A stretch of 64,000 bases of DNA, taken from Scytonema millei VB511283 (lineage in GTDB: Bacteria; Cyanobacteriota; Cyanobacteriia; Cyanobacteriales; Chroococcidiopsidaceae). Shown here in pieces: positions 8,463-16,552 of this stretch. The notes under the pieces are model-generated. The model saw nothing but the letters and a program-made list of their open reading frames with translations. It searched no databases and was not told the DNA's origin. The stretch covers positions 566,242-630,241 of the forward strand of contig NZ_JTJC03000002.1 in assembly GCF_000817735.3 (NCBI RefSeq). The letters run 5' to 3'. Both the position numbers and the translations under genes were made by a program. Positions within the stretch are counted from its first letter, which is position 1, and every line of letters starts with the position of its first letter.

Positions 8463-9203
8463 ATGAGCGCAGCGCACCAACGTCGCATTATTATCGGTGA
8501 TGTGCACGGTCACTATGACGGACTGATGATTTTGCTTGAGGCGATCGCCCCTGGCGCAGCCGATGAAGTTTATTTCTTGGGAGACTTAATCGATCGCGGA
8601 CCGCAAAGCGCACAAGTTGTTGATTTTGTCAAGCAAAGTCCTTACTATTGCTTGCTTGGCAATCACGAACAAATGCTGTTAGATGTGTTGACTAAACGCG
8701 CATCCAATCAAATTCGCCAAGCTTGGCTTTACAGTGGTGGATATGAGACTTTAAGCAGTTACAAAACAGCCACTATTCCTCGCGATCATATCGAATGGCT
8801 GCAAACCTTGCCTACTCATCTTGACTTAGGCGATATTTGGTTAGCTCATGCTGGACTCGATCCTAGACTTCCCTTGGCAGAGCAGTCAGTCGAGCAATTT
8901 TGTTGGGTGCGACAGGAATTCCACAGCATGAAACAGCCTTTCTTTGCAGACAAACTCATTATCGTCGGTCATACAATCACGTTTACCCTACCAGGAGTAC
9001 GCCCTGGAGAACTCGCCCAAGGACAAGGCTGGTTGGATATCGATACTGGTGCTTATCACCCCAGAAGCGGTTGGCTCACAGCAGTTGATATCAACAATCA
9101 GATTGTCTATCAAGTCGATGTTTACGATAAGCTAGTTCGGACATTGCCCCTGTCGGAAGCAGCAATCCATATCAATCCCGCTCAGGTGTTAGCAAGATTG
9201 TAG
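8463..9203 (+). CDS. Calcineurin-like metallophosphoesterase (PrpA/ApaH type)
   Basis: This 246-residue protein carries the metal-binding motifs in order: GDVHG (12-16), GDLIDRG (40-46), GNHE (66-69), and later LAHAGLD and IVGHT. These define serine/threonine-phosphatase or diadenosine-tetraphosphatase-like enzymes. The sequence does not tell a protein substrate from a nucleotide one. Its stop codon lies within a palindromic element that probably ends both this and the convergent protease gene. Confidence 0.85.
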   Translation: MSAAHQRRIIIGDVHGHYDGLMILLEAIAPGAADEVYFLGDLIDRGPQSAQVVDFVKQSPYYCLLGNHEQMLLDVLTKRASNQIRQAWLYSGGYETLSSYKTATIPRDHIEWLQTLPTHLDLGDIWLAHAGLDPRLPLAEQSVEQFCWVRQEFHSMKQPFFADKLIIVGHTITFTLPGVRPGELAQGQGWLDIDTGAYHPRSGWLTAVDINNQIVYQVDVYDKLVRTLPLSEAAIHINPAQVLARL

Positions 9204-9229
9204 AGACACTCTACCGAACGTCTCTACAA
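9198..9229. terminator. TTGTAGAGAC inverted repeat after the phosphatase gene
   Basis: Arms TTGTAGAGAC and GTCTCTACAA flank a 12-nt loop. The element is between convergent genes and contains the phosphatase stop. It belongs to the same dispersed family as the 7112 copy, with a diverged centre. Confidence 0.6.
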
Positions 9230-9236
9230 ATAAAAA

Positions 9237-10091
9237 TTAACGTAATAGCGGGCGAATTCTAGCTCTGTAAGCAGCGCTATCTAACCCATCGCCCTCATCT
9301 GCGGCTGGAGAATCGATCGCTTCTCTGAGTCTGGCAATACGGCTCTGAGTGGCTGGATGGGTACTCAAAACAGTAGGTGTGGAACCACCTTTCTTCAATA
9401 ATTTCTCCATAAAAGAAACCATTGCTTCTCGATTGTAGCCAGCTCGTCCTAACATCTCTAACCCTGTGGTGTCCGCTTCATACTCATCTTTACGACTATT
9501 AGGACGGCGCAAAGCCAGATCGACACCGATCGCCACAGCTCGGTTACGGTTTAAGCCAGCCGCAGTTGCCAATCCTCCCGCGATCGCAGTGCTACGCATT
9601 TGCTTAATCAAGTGACGATTAGTGATGTGACCGATTTCGTGACCTAGTACGCTGGCTAATTCTGCCTCGTTATTGGCAGTACGCAGCAATTCAGTGGTGA
9701 CGTAGACAAAACCCCCAGCCGTAGCAAAGGCATTGACGCTGTTATTATCTACAACTTGAAACTGATAAGGAAGATTGGGGCGATCGCTCTCGGCGGCTAC
9801 CCGTTCTCCTACCCGTTCTACATAGCGATTGACGCTTGTGTTGCGATAGAGACGAAATTCTTTCCCAACCATCTGTTGGTTGATTTGCTTGCCTAACTCG
9901 ACTTCCTCTTCCTCCGAAACATCAGACAGTTGGATGATTTGCGCTCCCTGTTGAATCAGATCGAACCAGGAAATGGCTTTTGCCAATCCAGCAGAGCCGA
10001 TCAGCAAGCCGACGACTACTGATAGTGATATAAGCGGATAAAGCCAGCGACGCTGGGTACGACGAGAGAACGAAAAGAATAGGTTGAACAT
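9237..10091 (-). CDS. M48-family metalloprotease, membrane-anchored
   Basis: The protein has 284 residues from the ATG at 10091. A basic N-terminus (SRRTQRRW) and one hydrophobic segment are followed by a zinc protease domain with HEIGHITNRH (HExxH) and the third-ligand region EYEADTTGLEML. Such proteins resemble BepA/LoiP and act in envelope protein quality control; the export side is inferred. A 37-residue upstream extension is possible in frame but lacks a signal-like pattern, so the internal ATG is preferred. Confidence 0.88.
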   Translation of the reverse strand: MFNLFFSFSRRTQRRWLYPLISLSVVVGLLIGSAGLAKAISWFDLIQQGAQIIQLSDVSEEEEVELGKQINQQMVGKEFRLYRNTSVNRYVERVGERVAAESDRPNLPYQFQVVDNNSVNAFATAGGFVYVTTELLRTANNEAELASVLGHEIGHITNRHLIKQMRSTAIAGGLATAAGLNRNRAVAIGVDLALRRPNSRKDEYEADTTGLEMLGRAGYNREAMVSFMEKLLKKGGSTPTVLSTHPATQSRIARLREAIDSPAADEGDGLDSAAYRARIRPLLR

Positions 10092-10190
10092 CGCCGGGAA
10101 TTGTTGTTTGAAAGACGGAAAAATTTTTAAACTTGCTGTAATGATAGACGGGCAAAAAAGCTTTTGGTTGCCATAAATGGAGATGAGAAA

Positions 10191-10325
10191 CAGGGGGGAC
10201 AAAGGAGACTAGGGGGACAAGGGAGACTAGGGAGACTAGGGAGACTAGGGGGAACTCGCTCTTCCCCACGACCGAAGGGAGTGGGGAATAGGGGGCGAAG
10301 GGGGACAAGGGAGACAAGGGGGAGA
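10191..10325. repeat. GGGAGACTA tandem repeats plus a ~70-bp dispersed unit
   Basis: Several GGGAGACTAGG units lead into a block (10250-10320) with CTTCCCCACGACCGAAGG and GGGGCGAAGG. A near-identical block lies at 17928-17998, so the unit is dispersed. The inner CTTCCCCAC and GTGGGGA can pair as a hairpin. The block fills the divergent spacer between the protease and DUF4330 genes. Confidence 0.75.
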
Positions 10326-10504
10326 AATATAGATTCTCTAATTCTTGTCTATTCAAATCGTAAAATATCTGTCATCGCAGTAGAATCGTGCTACCCTTTC
10401 ATTGACCAGCGATCGGCAATCAGCAATCAGTATCTCTCCCTCAGCCTCCTCAACCTCCTCAGCTCCCTCAGCTCTCTTATATTCCTTAGCCTCTTCCCCC
10501 AAGT

Positions 10505-11032
10505 ATGAAAATTTTAGATTCCCAAGGGCGTTTATTTGGTAAGGTCAGTCTCCTCGATATTGGAGCAGCCTTAGTCATCTTCTTGGTAGTAGTGGGGATC
10601 TTTTTCTTCCCTGGCACTTCTGGAGCGCAAATTGGCGTGACTACCAAACCTGTAGAAATTGACGTGATCGTGCGGGGTTTGAGCGTGCGCGATCCGCAAC
10701 AGCTATTTGAGCAGGGACTAAAGCCAGGTGGAAAAACCAATATCATTATCCGCAATCAGCCTTACGGTCAGGTAGGCGTGAAAGCTGTTAAACAACTACC
10801 GAGAACCACGCTCGTACCTCAACCTGATGGCTCGGTGAAAGTTCTGCCCGATCCACGCGAAAATCAATACATTATGGATATGGTTGTCACCCTAGAAGGC
10901 AACGCTCAAATCACTAAAAATGGTCCAGTCATTGGTAATAGCAAACTCAAAATCGGTATCCCTGCTCAGTTAGAAGGCTTTAATTACGATTTTACTGGTG
11001 GTGTCATCGCTCTGAGATTTCCAGAGAAATGA
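10505..11032 (+). CDS. DUF4330 family protein
   Basis: This 175-residue protein starts MKILDSQGRLFGKVSLLDI and has one hydrophobic helix (about 17-37). The rest looks extracytoplasmic, with beta-strand patterns such as VEIDVIVRGL. This matches DUF4330, a family common in cyanobacteria with no known function. There is no obvious partner gene nearby, and no catalytic motif is visible. Confidence 0.75.
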   Translation: MKILDSQGRLFGKVSLLDIGAALVIFLVVVGIFFFPGTSGAQIGVTTKPVEIDVIVRGLSVRDPQQLFEQGLKPGGKTNIIIRNQPYGQVGVKAVKQLPRTTLVPQPDGSVKVLPDPRENQYIMDMVVTLEGNAQITKNGPVIGNSKLKIGIPAQLEGFNYDFTGGVIALRFPEK

Positions 11033-11072
11033 TTACTGGGGAGTTAGAAAGAAGTTACGATCGCATTTGCAC

Positions 11073-12017
11073 CTAATTTGCTTGACTTGTCTCCCGACTC
11101 CCGACTCCCGACTCCCGACTCCCTTCTAGTATGGGTAAAAATTGCCGAATCAGTCCAATTGTCACGGCTGGGAGTTCTAGCTGGGGTGTCAAGCCAACTT
11201 CTGGCAAACTTTGAAAAATTTTAATTGCTTGAGAATTGATCTGAGCAAATCGCTGTCCAATTTCTGGAGAAGTGAATTCAGATTTTTGTCCCCAAATAAT
11301 AGCTGTAGGAACGGTCAGTTGGGGAATATAGAGAGACAAGTCGAAGCACAAGTCGCCACGGACAAAAGATAAGGCGGCGTACTCAGCGTTGGGTTGGGTA
11401 GCAGATTCGAGGTAAGCAGCGACTATTTCTTCATAAATACGATTGGGTTGGGCAAACTGGCGCTGTTCTAAAAAATTACGAATTCCGTTACTCGTAGCAA
11501 CGCCCGTGCTGTAAAGTAGGCGATCGAGAACGGGAACGCTGACGATTTGGGCAAAGAAACTGCGGGAATAGTTTTCGCCAAAATCAGATAGTCCGGCAGG
11601 TGTAGTTAAGATTAAAGACTGAAATAATTCTGGACGAGCGATCGCTATCCTAACGACCATCGCCGCTGTCAGGGAGGAAGCAATAACTGTGACTGCACCC
11701 TGACAAGTCTGTTCTAAAAACTCCGCGATCGTCGTGAGATAGTCTTCAACGCGATAACTCCGTGCTGGATGCTCAGAGCGTCCCCAACCAATTAAATCTG
11801 GCGCTACAATGCGGTATTCAGCCGCAAAAGCCGGATAAACCTTCGACCATTCGTAAGCTGAAGACCCGCCGCCAAAACCATGTATGAAAACGAGAGTTGG
11901 TTTGTCAGCATTATCGGCTCCATCTTTCAACCAAGGTTCCCCAGCATCGGTATAGTAAACCATTCTGCCTAGAGAGGTCATCACAGAACGCTGTTCAAAT
12001 CCAGGTGGTAAAAACAT
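11073..12017 (-). CDS. Alpha/beta-fold hydrolase
   Basis: This 314-residue protein has the oxyanion region FIHGFGGGSSAY (about 45-56), then IVAPDLIGWGRSEHP, and a nucleophile-elbow region reading VIASSLTAAMV. The usual GxSxG is thus ASSLT, a variant that may still hold a catalytic serine. The acid may be in IIWGQKSEF. The usual late histidine is not evident: the C-terminal region lacks a clear GH or DH motif. The last 15 residues (EGSRESGVGSRET) are encoded by GGGAGTC tandem repeats, so the tail is repeat-derived. Substrate unknown. Confidence 0.8.
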   Translation of the reverse strand: MFLPPGFEQRSVMTSLGRMVYYTDAGEPWLKDGADNADKPTLVFIHGFGGGSSAYEWSKVYPAFAAEYRIVAPDLIGWGRSEHPARSYRVEDYLTTIAEFLEQTCQGAVTVIASSLTAAMVVRIAIARPELFQSLILTTPAGLSDFGENYSRSFFAQIVSVPVLDRLLYSTGVATSNGIRNFLEQRQFAQPNRIYEEIVAAYLESATQPNAEYAALSFVRGDLCFDLSLYIPQLTVPTAIIWGQKSEFTSPEIGQRFAQINSQAIKIFQSLPEVGLTPQLELPAVTIGLIRQFLPILEGSRESGVGSRETSQAN

Positions 12018-12083
12018 AATTTGTCATTGGTCATTGGTCATTTGCAAGTAGCTAGCCACCAGCCACCAGTCACTGATAACTGG

Positions 12084-12596
12084 TCACTGTTTCACGGGTT
12101 CCGCTTTTTCTACCGATTTATCGGTGACTCCCAAAGTCAGTTTTAAGGGCGTGCGCGTGGGACGAGCTTTGACAACTTGACGATAGACTTGATAATTCGT
12201 AGGTAAAGTGACTTGGCGATCGCCTTGGGGATAACTGAACTGATACTCCACAGATTTGATTAACTCTGGAGGACTCGCCCCTTCGCCCGATTTCTTTCTT
12301 TGTTCTACCTCATCTACTGTAGGGCGCGGTGGTAGAGCCGCCCACCACAGTCCTCGGTCGTCGGGACCAGTGACCGCGCCGATTGGTTTAATCCCGTTAC
12401 GATTGATTAAAGATGTGGAAGCAAAGGTTTCAAATCGAGGTGATTTGTTATTAAGGTCGATGGCATACTTGACTTGCCAAGTGTAAATTGTTTTTGCAGT
12501 AGCTTCGTATTGGTCAATTGTTAGATTAGAACAACCACTTAGGGCGATCGCGATCGCACCCCCCACTACCATTAGTCGATACCAAGAATTGCTCAT
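12084..12596 (-). CDS. Predicted lipoprotein of unknown function
   Basis: This 170-residue protein has a short basic start, a hydrophobic stretch and the lipobox ALSGC (Cys22), so it is likely exported and lipid-anchored. The mature part has RGLWWAALPPRPTVDE and no known enzyme motif. I do not recognise the family. It is flanked by repeats and lies divergent from a polysaccharide deacetylase gene. Confidence 0.65.
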   Translation of the reverse strand: MSNSWYRLMVVGGAIAIALSGCSNLTIDQYEATAKTIYTWQVKYAIDLNNKSPRFETFASTSLINRNGIKPIGAVTGPDDRGLWWAALPPRPTVDEVEQRKKSGEGASPPELIKSVEYQFSYPQGDRQVTLPTNYQVYRQVVKARPTRTPLKLTLGVTDKSVEKAEPVKQ

Positions 12597-12627
12597 CAGT
12601 TATCAGTTGTCAGTTATCAGTTATCAG
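12596..12627. repeat. TATCAGT heptad repeat
   Basis: About four CAGTTAT/CAGTTGT units touch the lipoprotein start codon. The same heptad recurs in many spacers here (for example 16458, 18054, 22963, 32297, 36608, 46812, 55178, 58924). Confidence 0.75.
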
Positions 12628-12693
12628 CGAGTCGGGAAATTTTGACTTTTAACTTTCCCTACTCCCTACTCCCTACTCCCTACTCCCCAGTTA

Positions 12694-13419
12694 ATGCAGC
12701 TAGCGCCCTTCTTACCCCTAATGTATCGAATTCTCAAGCCGTCGTTTCCTAGTTGCTTGTGGTCTGGTCACGATCGCGCCCGCTCGATTGCTTTGACTTT
12801 CGATGACGGTCCCCATCCTTGCCATACAACTAAGTTGCTAGAAGTTTTAGACCGCTATGCCATCCCTGCTAGTTTTTTTTGGCTGGGTGCTTGCGTTCGA
12901 CGCTCTCCCGACCTTGCCAAAGCAATTTACCAACGAGGACATTGGATCGGTAATCACGGCTACGACCATCGCTCTTTTCCCATGCTGACACCTACCGAAT
13001 TGCAACACAGTCTGGTAGCTACCCAAGAGGCGATCGCGACTGCTTGTGACTTACCTACTGCCCGCGTGCGCGATGTCCGTCCGCCGAATGGTTTGTTTAC
13101 ACCTCAAACCTTAAATTTGTTACATCAATGGGACTACAGACCTGTAATGTGGAGCGTAGTTCCCGAAGACTGGGTTCGTCCTGGGATAGCTGTTGTCGTT
13201 CAACGGGTCATGCAGCAGGTACAAAACGGTTCGCTGATCGTACTGCACGACGGTGCTTGTGGTGGTGCAGATGTTGCCGATGTTGCTGCTCTGTTAATTC
13301 CGCAATTGTTAAGCCTGGGTTACGAATTTGTTACGATCGATACCTTGTGGCAACAATCTCTATCCCTTACGAGTCAAGGTTTTTCGTCTTCTTTAACTAG
13401 TGGCGATCGCTCTTTTTGA
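12694..13419 (+). CDS. Polysaccharide deacetylase (NodB-homology domain)
   Basis: This 241-residue protein shows the carbohydrate esterase 4 motifs: LTFDDGPHP (about 34-42, catalytic Asp and metal Asp), GNHGYDHRS (about 89-97, metal His pair), RPPNG (about 129) and LIVLHDG (about 190). These enzymes remove acetyl groups from N-acetylated sugars such as peptidoglycan or exopolysaccharide. No clear signal peptide is seen. The last residues approach a HIP1 octamer just before the stop. Confidence 0.88.
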   Translation: MQLAPFLPLMYRILKPSFPSCLWSGHDRARSIALTFDDGPHPCHTTKLLEVLDRYAIPASFFWLGACVRRSPDLAKAIYQRGHWIGNHGYDHRSFPMLTPTELQHSLVATQEAIATACDLPTARVRDVRPPNGLFTPQTLNLLHQWDYRPVMWSVVPEDWVRPGIAVVVQRVMQQVQNGSLIVLHDGACGGADVADVAALLIPQLLSLGYEFVTIDTLWQQSLSLTSQGFSSSLTSGDRSF

Positions 13420-14272
13420 CACAAATTTAGTGAATTTCTCGTGAGGGGAGCTGTCATCTGCCTTCAGTATTAATTACAATGACAGAGAAAAGTTTATTAG
13501 TTTGTCAAGAACACGTAGGTTGAAATATCCGTACAACCTCGGTTAACTTGTGATTATGATTGACGATCGAATCAGTCGCATCTCAATCGAGAATAGAACA
13601 TTTGCACTAAGTGGGAAGTTTGATGTTTCGGAAAATGCCAAAACCTATTTCCGCACCAGTGCAGAGTTACTGGTACTACTATTGTCAATCGCGCTTAGGG
13701 GACACATGAACGACTAAACAAGGCTGAATAGGTGGTCTAGACTATTTTTCCTCGCAAAACACGCAATGGCAAAAAATGCTCTACTCCTGTTGTCTTACAC
13801 TACTAAGCATTACACTTCACCATCAATTTGCACTCTGCAACCTGGGTAGATCTACGCGATTTTTCTCCAGATTGCGGAAGACAAATTTAAGATGTAATTC
13901 GTAGGTGTAAATACAAATTGGGAAACAATTGAACTTGTCTTGACCTTCTGACTTCAAAATTAGAACACTAAATCTGCCCAAATTTTGTGAAACAGGCTAC
14001 AATCGGAACGGTCTTCATTACCTAAGAGATAAATAGCTATTGGTGCATCTATCCAAGGCTATGTCTATATAGATTGAGCAGAGCTTATTTTAGACCAATC
14101 GGTTAATCTCAAAGTATGTTTTCAGGCAAGAATCCTACCACCATATCGTTCGGATCTGCCCATGAATCTTCCCGACAGAGAATCTCTTTGCAGCCAGTCG
14201 CTAGCTGATGCAATGAGAGCAATTTTTAAGTGACTAAATGTTTGTTGAATCAAGGAGCATGAGGAACGCGGC
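13420..14272. other. Long (853-bp) leader/intergenic region upstream of sigA
   Basis: No recognised gene is present. The stretch is free of the heptad repeats that fill other spacers, which suggests it is under constraint or transcribed. It may hold promoters and a long 5' leader for sigA. A 53-codon open frame at 13556-13717 is listed separately. GAGGA at 14261-14265 is the likely sigA ribosome-binding site. Confidence 0.5.
13556..13717 (+). CDS. Possible small protein of 53 residues, unrecognised
   Basis: The frame starts MIDDRISRISIENRT and ends with a hydrophobic stretch (ELLVLLLSIAL) before a short polar end. No clear ribosome-binding site precedes it and I do not recognise it. It may be chance coding in the sigA leader. 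Confidence 0.2.
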   Translation: MIDDRISRISIENRTFALSGKFDVSENAKTYFRTSAELLVLLLSIALRGHMND

Positions 14273-15451
14273 ATGAACCAGGCTAACAACGTACTACTCG
14301 AAAATATTCAACAGTCTGAACCCCAAATGGCTCGCCAGTCTGATTTCGAGCGCGATTTTGACTTTTCAATAGAAGAAGCAGAAGAGTTACAAAGCTTAGA
14401 AGTAGATGATAGTGACGGATTTTTAGAAGTTCAGCCTGACGAGGATGACGCTAAGCCTGGGAAAGGTGGAAAAACCCGTCGGCGGGCGCAAACAAAGAAA
14501 AAACAATATACCGAAGACTCGATTCGCCTTTACTTACAAGAAATCGGTAGAATTCGCCTATTACGAGCAGACGAAGAAATTGAATTAGCGCGAAAAATTG
14601 CCGATTTACTAGAGCTAGAACGAATTCGAGAAAAGCTATCCGATCGATTAGATCGCGAACCACAAGACAGTGAATGGGCGGAAGCAGTTAAGCAGAATTT
14701 ACCTGCATTTCGCTATCGTTTGCACGTCGGACGGCGGGCTAAGGACAAAATGGTACAGTCAAACCTGCGTCTAGTGGTGTCAATCGCTAAAAAATATATG
14801 AATCGCGGGCTGTCGTTCCAAGACTTGATTCAAGAAGGTTCTTTAGGTTTGATTCGGGCGGCTGAGAAGTTCGACCACGAAAAAGGCTATAAGTTTTCTA
14901 CCTACGCTACATGGTGGATTCGCCAAGCAATTACTCGCGCCATTGCCGATCAATCTCGTACCATTCGCCTGCCAGTCCACCTCTACGAAACTATTTCCCG
15001 CATTAAGAAAACAACTAAATTGCTATCGCAAGAAATGGGTCGCAAGCCTACCGAAGAGGAAATTGCTACCCGCATGGAAATGACAATCGAAAAGCTGCGA
15101 TTTATTGCTAAATCAGCTCAGCTACCAATTTCATTAGAAACGCCCATCGGTAAGGAAGAAGATTCCCGACTGGGCGATTTTATTGAGTCGGATGGAGAAA
15201 CGCCAGAAGATCAGGTTTCTAAGAATTTATTGCGCGAAGACTTAGAAAAAGTTTTGGATAGTCTCAGCCCAAGGGAAAGAGACGTGTTGCGTTTGCGCTA
15301 TGGCTTAGATGATGGTCGAATGAAAACACTAGAAGAAATCGGACAGATCTTCAACGTGACTCGTGAAAGAATTCGTCAAATCGAAGCAAAAGCCCTGCGA
15401 AAACTTCGCCATCCCAACCGTAATAGCGTGCTGAAAGAATATATTAGATGA
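14273..15451 (+). CDS. sigA: Primary (group 1) RNA polymerase sigma factor SigA
   Basis: This 392-residue sigma-70 protein has region 1.2 ([16 protein letters not shown]), region 2 with [12 protein letters not shown] and the -10 recognition helix [17 protein letters not shown], region 3 and region 4 with [28 protein letters not shown]. The acidic N-terminus (about 1-60) and Lys/Arg-rich link are typical of cyanobacterial SigA, which directs housekeeping transcription. Length and the full set of regions favour group 1 over group 2. A strong terminator follows. Confidence 0.95.
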   Translation: MNQANNVLLENIQQSEPQMARQSDFERDFDFSIEEAEELQSLEVDDSDGFLEVQPDEDDAKPGKGGKTRRRAQTKKKQYTEDSIRLYLQEIGRIRLLRADEEIELARKIADLLELERIREKLSDRLDREPQDSEWAEAVKQNLPAFRYRLHVGRRAKDKMVQSNLRLVVSIAKKYMNRGLSFQDLIQEGSLGLIRAAEKFDHEKGYKFSTYATWWIRQAITRAIADQSRTIRLPVHLYETISRIKKTTKLLSQEMGRKPTEEEIATRMEMTIEKLRFIAKSAQLPISLETPIGKEEDSRLGDFIESDGETPEDQVSKNLLREDLEKVLDSLSPRERDVLRLRYGLDDGRMKTLEEIGQIFNVTRERIRQIEAKALRKLRHPNRNSVLKEYIR

Positions 15452-15573
15452 AGTCGGAATTCGGAATTCGGAATTTGGAATTAAAGATTCTGAAACGTCT
15501 TTAGACTAAATTCTGATTCTGAAGAAAAAAATGAATCATCGGTGTGAAGAACATTTGGAATGGTCTTCATACT

Positions 15574-15609
15574 AAAAAGACTTGGGAACGCACATTCCCA
15601 AGTCTTTTT
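15574..15609. terminator. Bidirectional terminator between sigA and the first hli gene
   Basis: Arms AAAAAGACTTGGGAA and TTCCCAAGTCTTTTT flank a 6-nt loop. It lies between convergent genes and can serve both. Confidence 0.88.
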
Positions 15610-15635
15610 CCTGCGCTAAACCTTCCACCACAGAT

Positions 15636-15815
15636 TTACAGAATTCCCCAGAAGTGTAGGAAACCTTGACCCGAGAACAGCTCGATCGCAACAGCTGCTA
15701 AGAAACCGATCATTGCTAAGCGACCGTTCCAAATTTCGGCTTGAGGTGTGAAGCCCCAACGCCATGCGTTGCGATCGTCCATAACTGGTGTGGTGACTTT
15801 GGTTGTGTCTTGCAT
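15636..15815 (-). CDS. hli: High-light-inducible protein (one-helix Hlip), copy 1
   Basis: This 59-residue protein carries the chlorophyll-binding helix motif [16 protein letters not shown] (about 26-41), followed by a hydrophobic tail. Hlips bind chlorophyll and carotenoids and protect photosystem II assembly intermediates under strong light. TTCTGGGGAATTCTG-encoded FWGIL ends the protein. An HLR1-like site lies 52 nt upstream. A sister gene is upstream on the same strand. Confidence 0.92.
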   Translation of the reverse strand: MQDTTKVTTPVMDDRNAWRWGFTPQAEIWNGRLAMIGFLAAVAIELFSGQGFLHFWGIL

Positions 15816-15866
15816 GATTGATGCTCCTAAATTGATACTTCAGAATTCTGTAACTTTTTATTTAAT

Positions 15867-15884
15867 TATGTAAATTAATATAAC
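15867..15884 (-). promoter_or_regulatory. HLR1-like site (RpaB box) upstream of hli copy 1
   Basis: On the minus strand the 18 bases read GTTATATT, AA, TTTACATA. The HLR1 consensus is two (G/T)TTACA(T/A)(T/A) halves two bases apart; the second half is exact and the first has one mismatch. It lies 52 nt before the start codon. Confidence 0.55.
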
Positions 15885-16203
15885 AACTGTTTGCTGGAAA
15901 TGCAATAGTTTAAATGAAATTGATTCTCAAAAAATAGACGGACTTAGAGAAAATAAAGCCGAAGAAGCCACTGCAAACTTGCTTTTTCTGTTGTGCAGCA
16001 ATTCAGACTGAAATCAATTAGTGATAATTTATACTAATTATTTATAAGAGCTTTAATTCATGGATGTCTCAAGCGTGAAGAAAGCCCTGTTCGGATAACA
16101 TAAAGAGCGTCTAACTCACACTATGTAGATAGACAAGATGCTTATCCAACGAAAGCTAGAGTATTCGCTGAGAAGCATTCACCGCGACAAAATCAAATGT
16201 TGA

Positions 16204-16347
16204 CTAGCTTAACACTAGGAATAAAGCAATAAAAAACCCTACCATTGCCAAGCGACCATTCCAGAGTTCTGCTTGAGGGGTGAAACCCCAGCGCCAAGCA
16301 TTGCGATCGTCCATCGCTGTAGCAGCAAGTTTTGTAGTGTCTTGCAT
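16204..16347 (-). CDS. hli: High-light-inducible protein (one-helix Hlip), copy 2
   Basis: This 47-residue protein shares MQDTTK and [15 protein letters not shown] with copy 1, and has ELWNGRLAMVGFFIA as its chlorophyll-binding helix. It is shorter because it ends right after the helix (LFLVLS). GGAG at 16356-16359 gives a good ribosome-binding site. It lies 388 bp upstream of copy 1 on the same strand, so each gene probably has its own promoter. Confidence 0.92.
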   Translation of the reverse strand: MQDTTKLAATAMDDRNAWRWGFTPQAELWNGRLAMVGFFIALFLVLS

Positions 16348-16393
16348 ATTTCTATCTCCAGTTAATCCCAGTTCATTAAGAATTACAACAGAA

Positions 16394-16411
16394 TATGTAA
16401 ATTAATGTAAA
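16394..16411 (-). promoter_or_regulatory. HLR1 site (RpaB box) upstream of hli copy 2
   Basis: On the minus strand the site reads TTTACATT, AA, TTTACATA, an exact match to the HLR1 consensus of two (G/T)TTACA(T/A)(T/A) halves. It lies 47 nt before the start codon, the position expected for light-responsive control by RpaB. Confidence 0.75.
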
Positions 16412-16457
16412 AAATAAAGATTCTGCTGCGCTCTATCTTAAGGAGGAGATAGGTGGT

Positions 16458-16499
16458 TGTCAGTTATCAGTTATCAGTTATCGGTTATCAGTTATCAGT
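16458..16499. repeat. CAGTTAT heptad array
   Basis: Six tandem heptads of the type TCAGTTA with small changes, then TGACTGGTGG and CCACTAGCCA units. They fill the gap between the hli leader and the ABC ATPase stop. Confidence 0.8.
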
Positions 16500-16552
16500 G
16501 ACTGGTGGTTAGCAAAAAGTCAAGCCACTAGCCACCAGCCACTAGCCACTCA

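Noticed and set aside
10164-10508. 114-codon open frame (plus) and matching minus frame at 9922-10356
   Set aside because: Both read GGGAGAC repeats; the minus frame also shadows the protease start.
14259-14276. Five-codon leader frame ending on the sigA start
   Set aside because: AAGGAG is only 1 nt from its ATG, too close for normal initiation, so it is probably chance.
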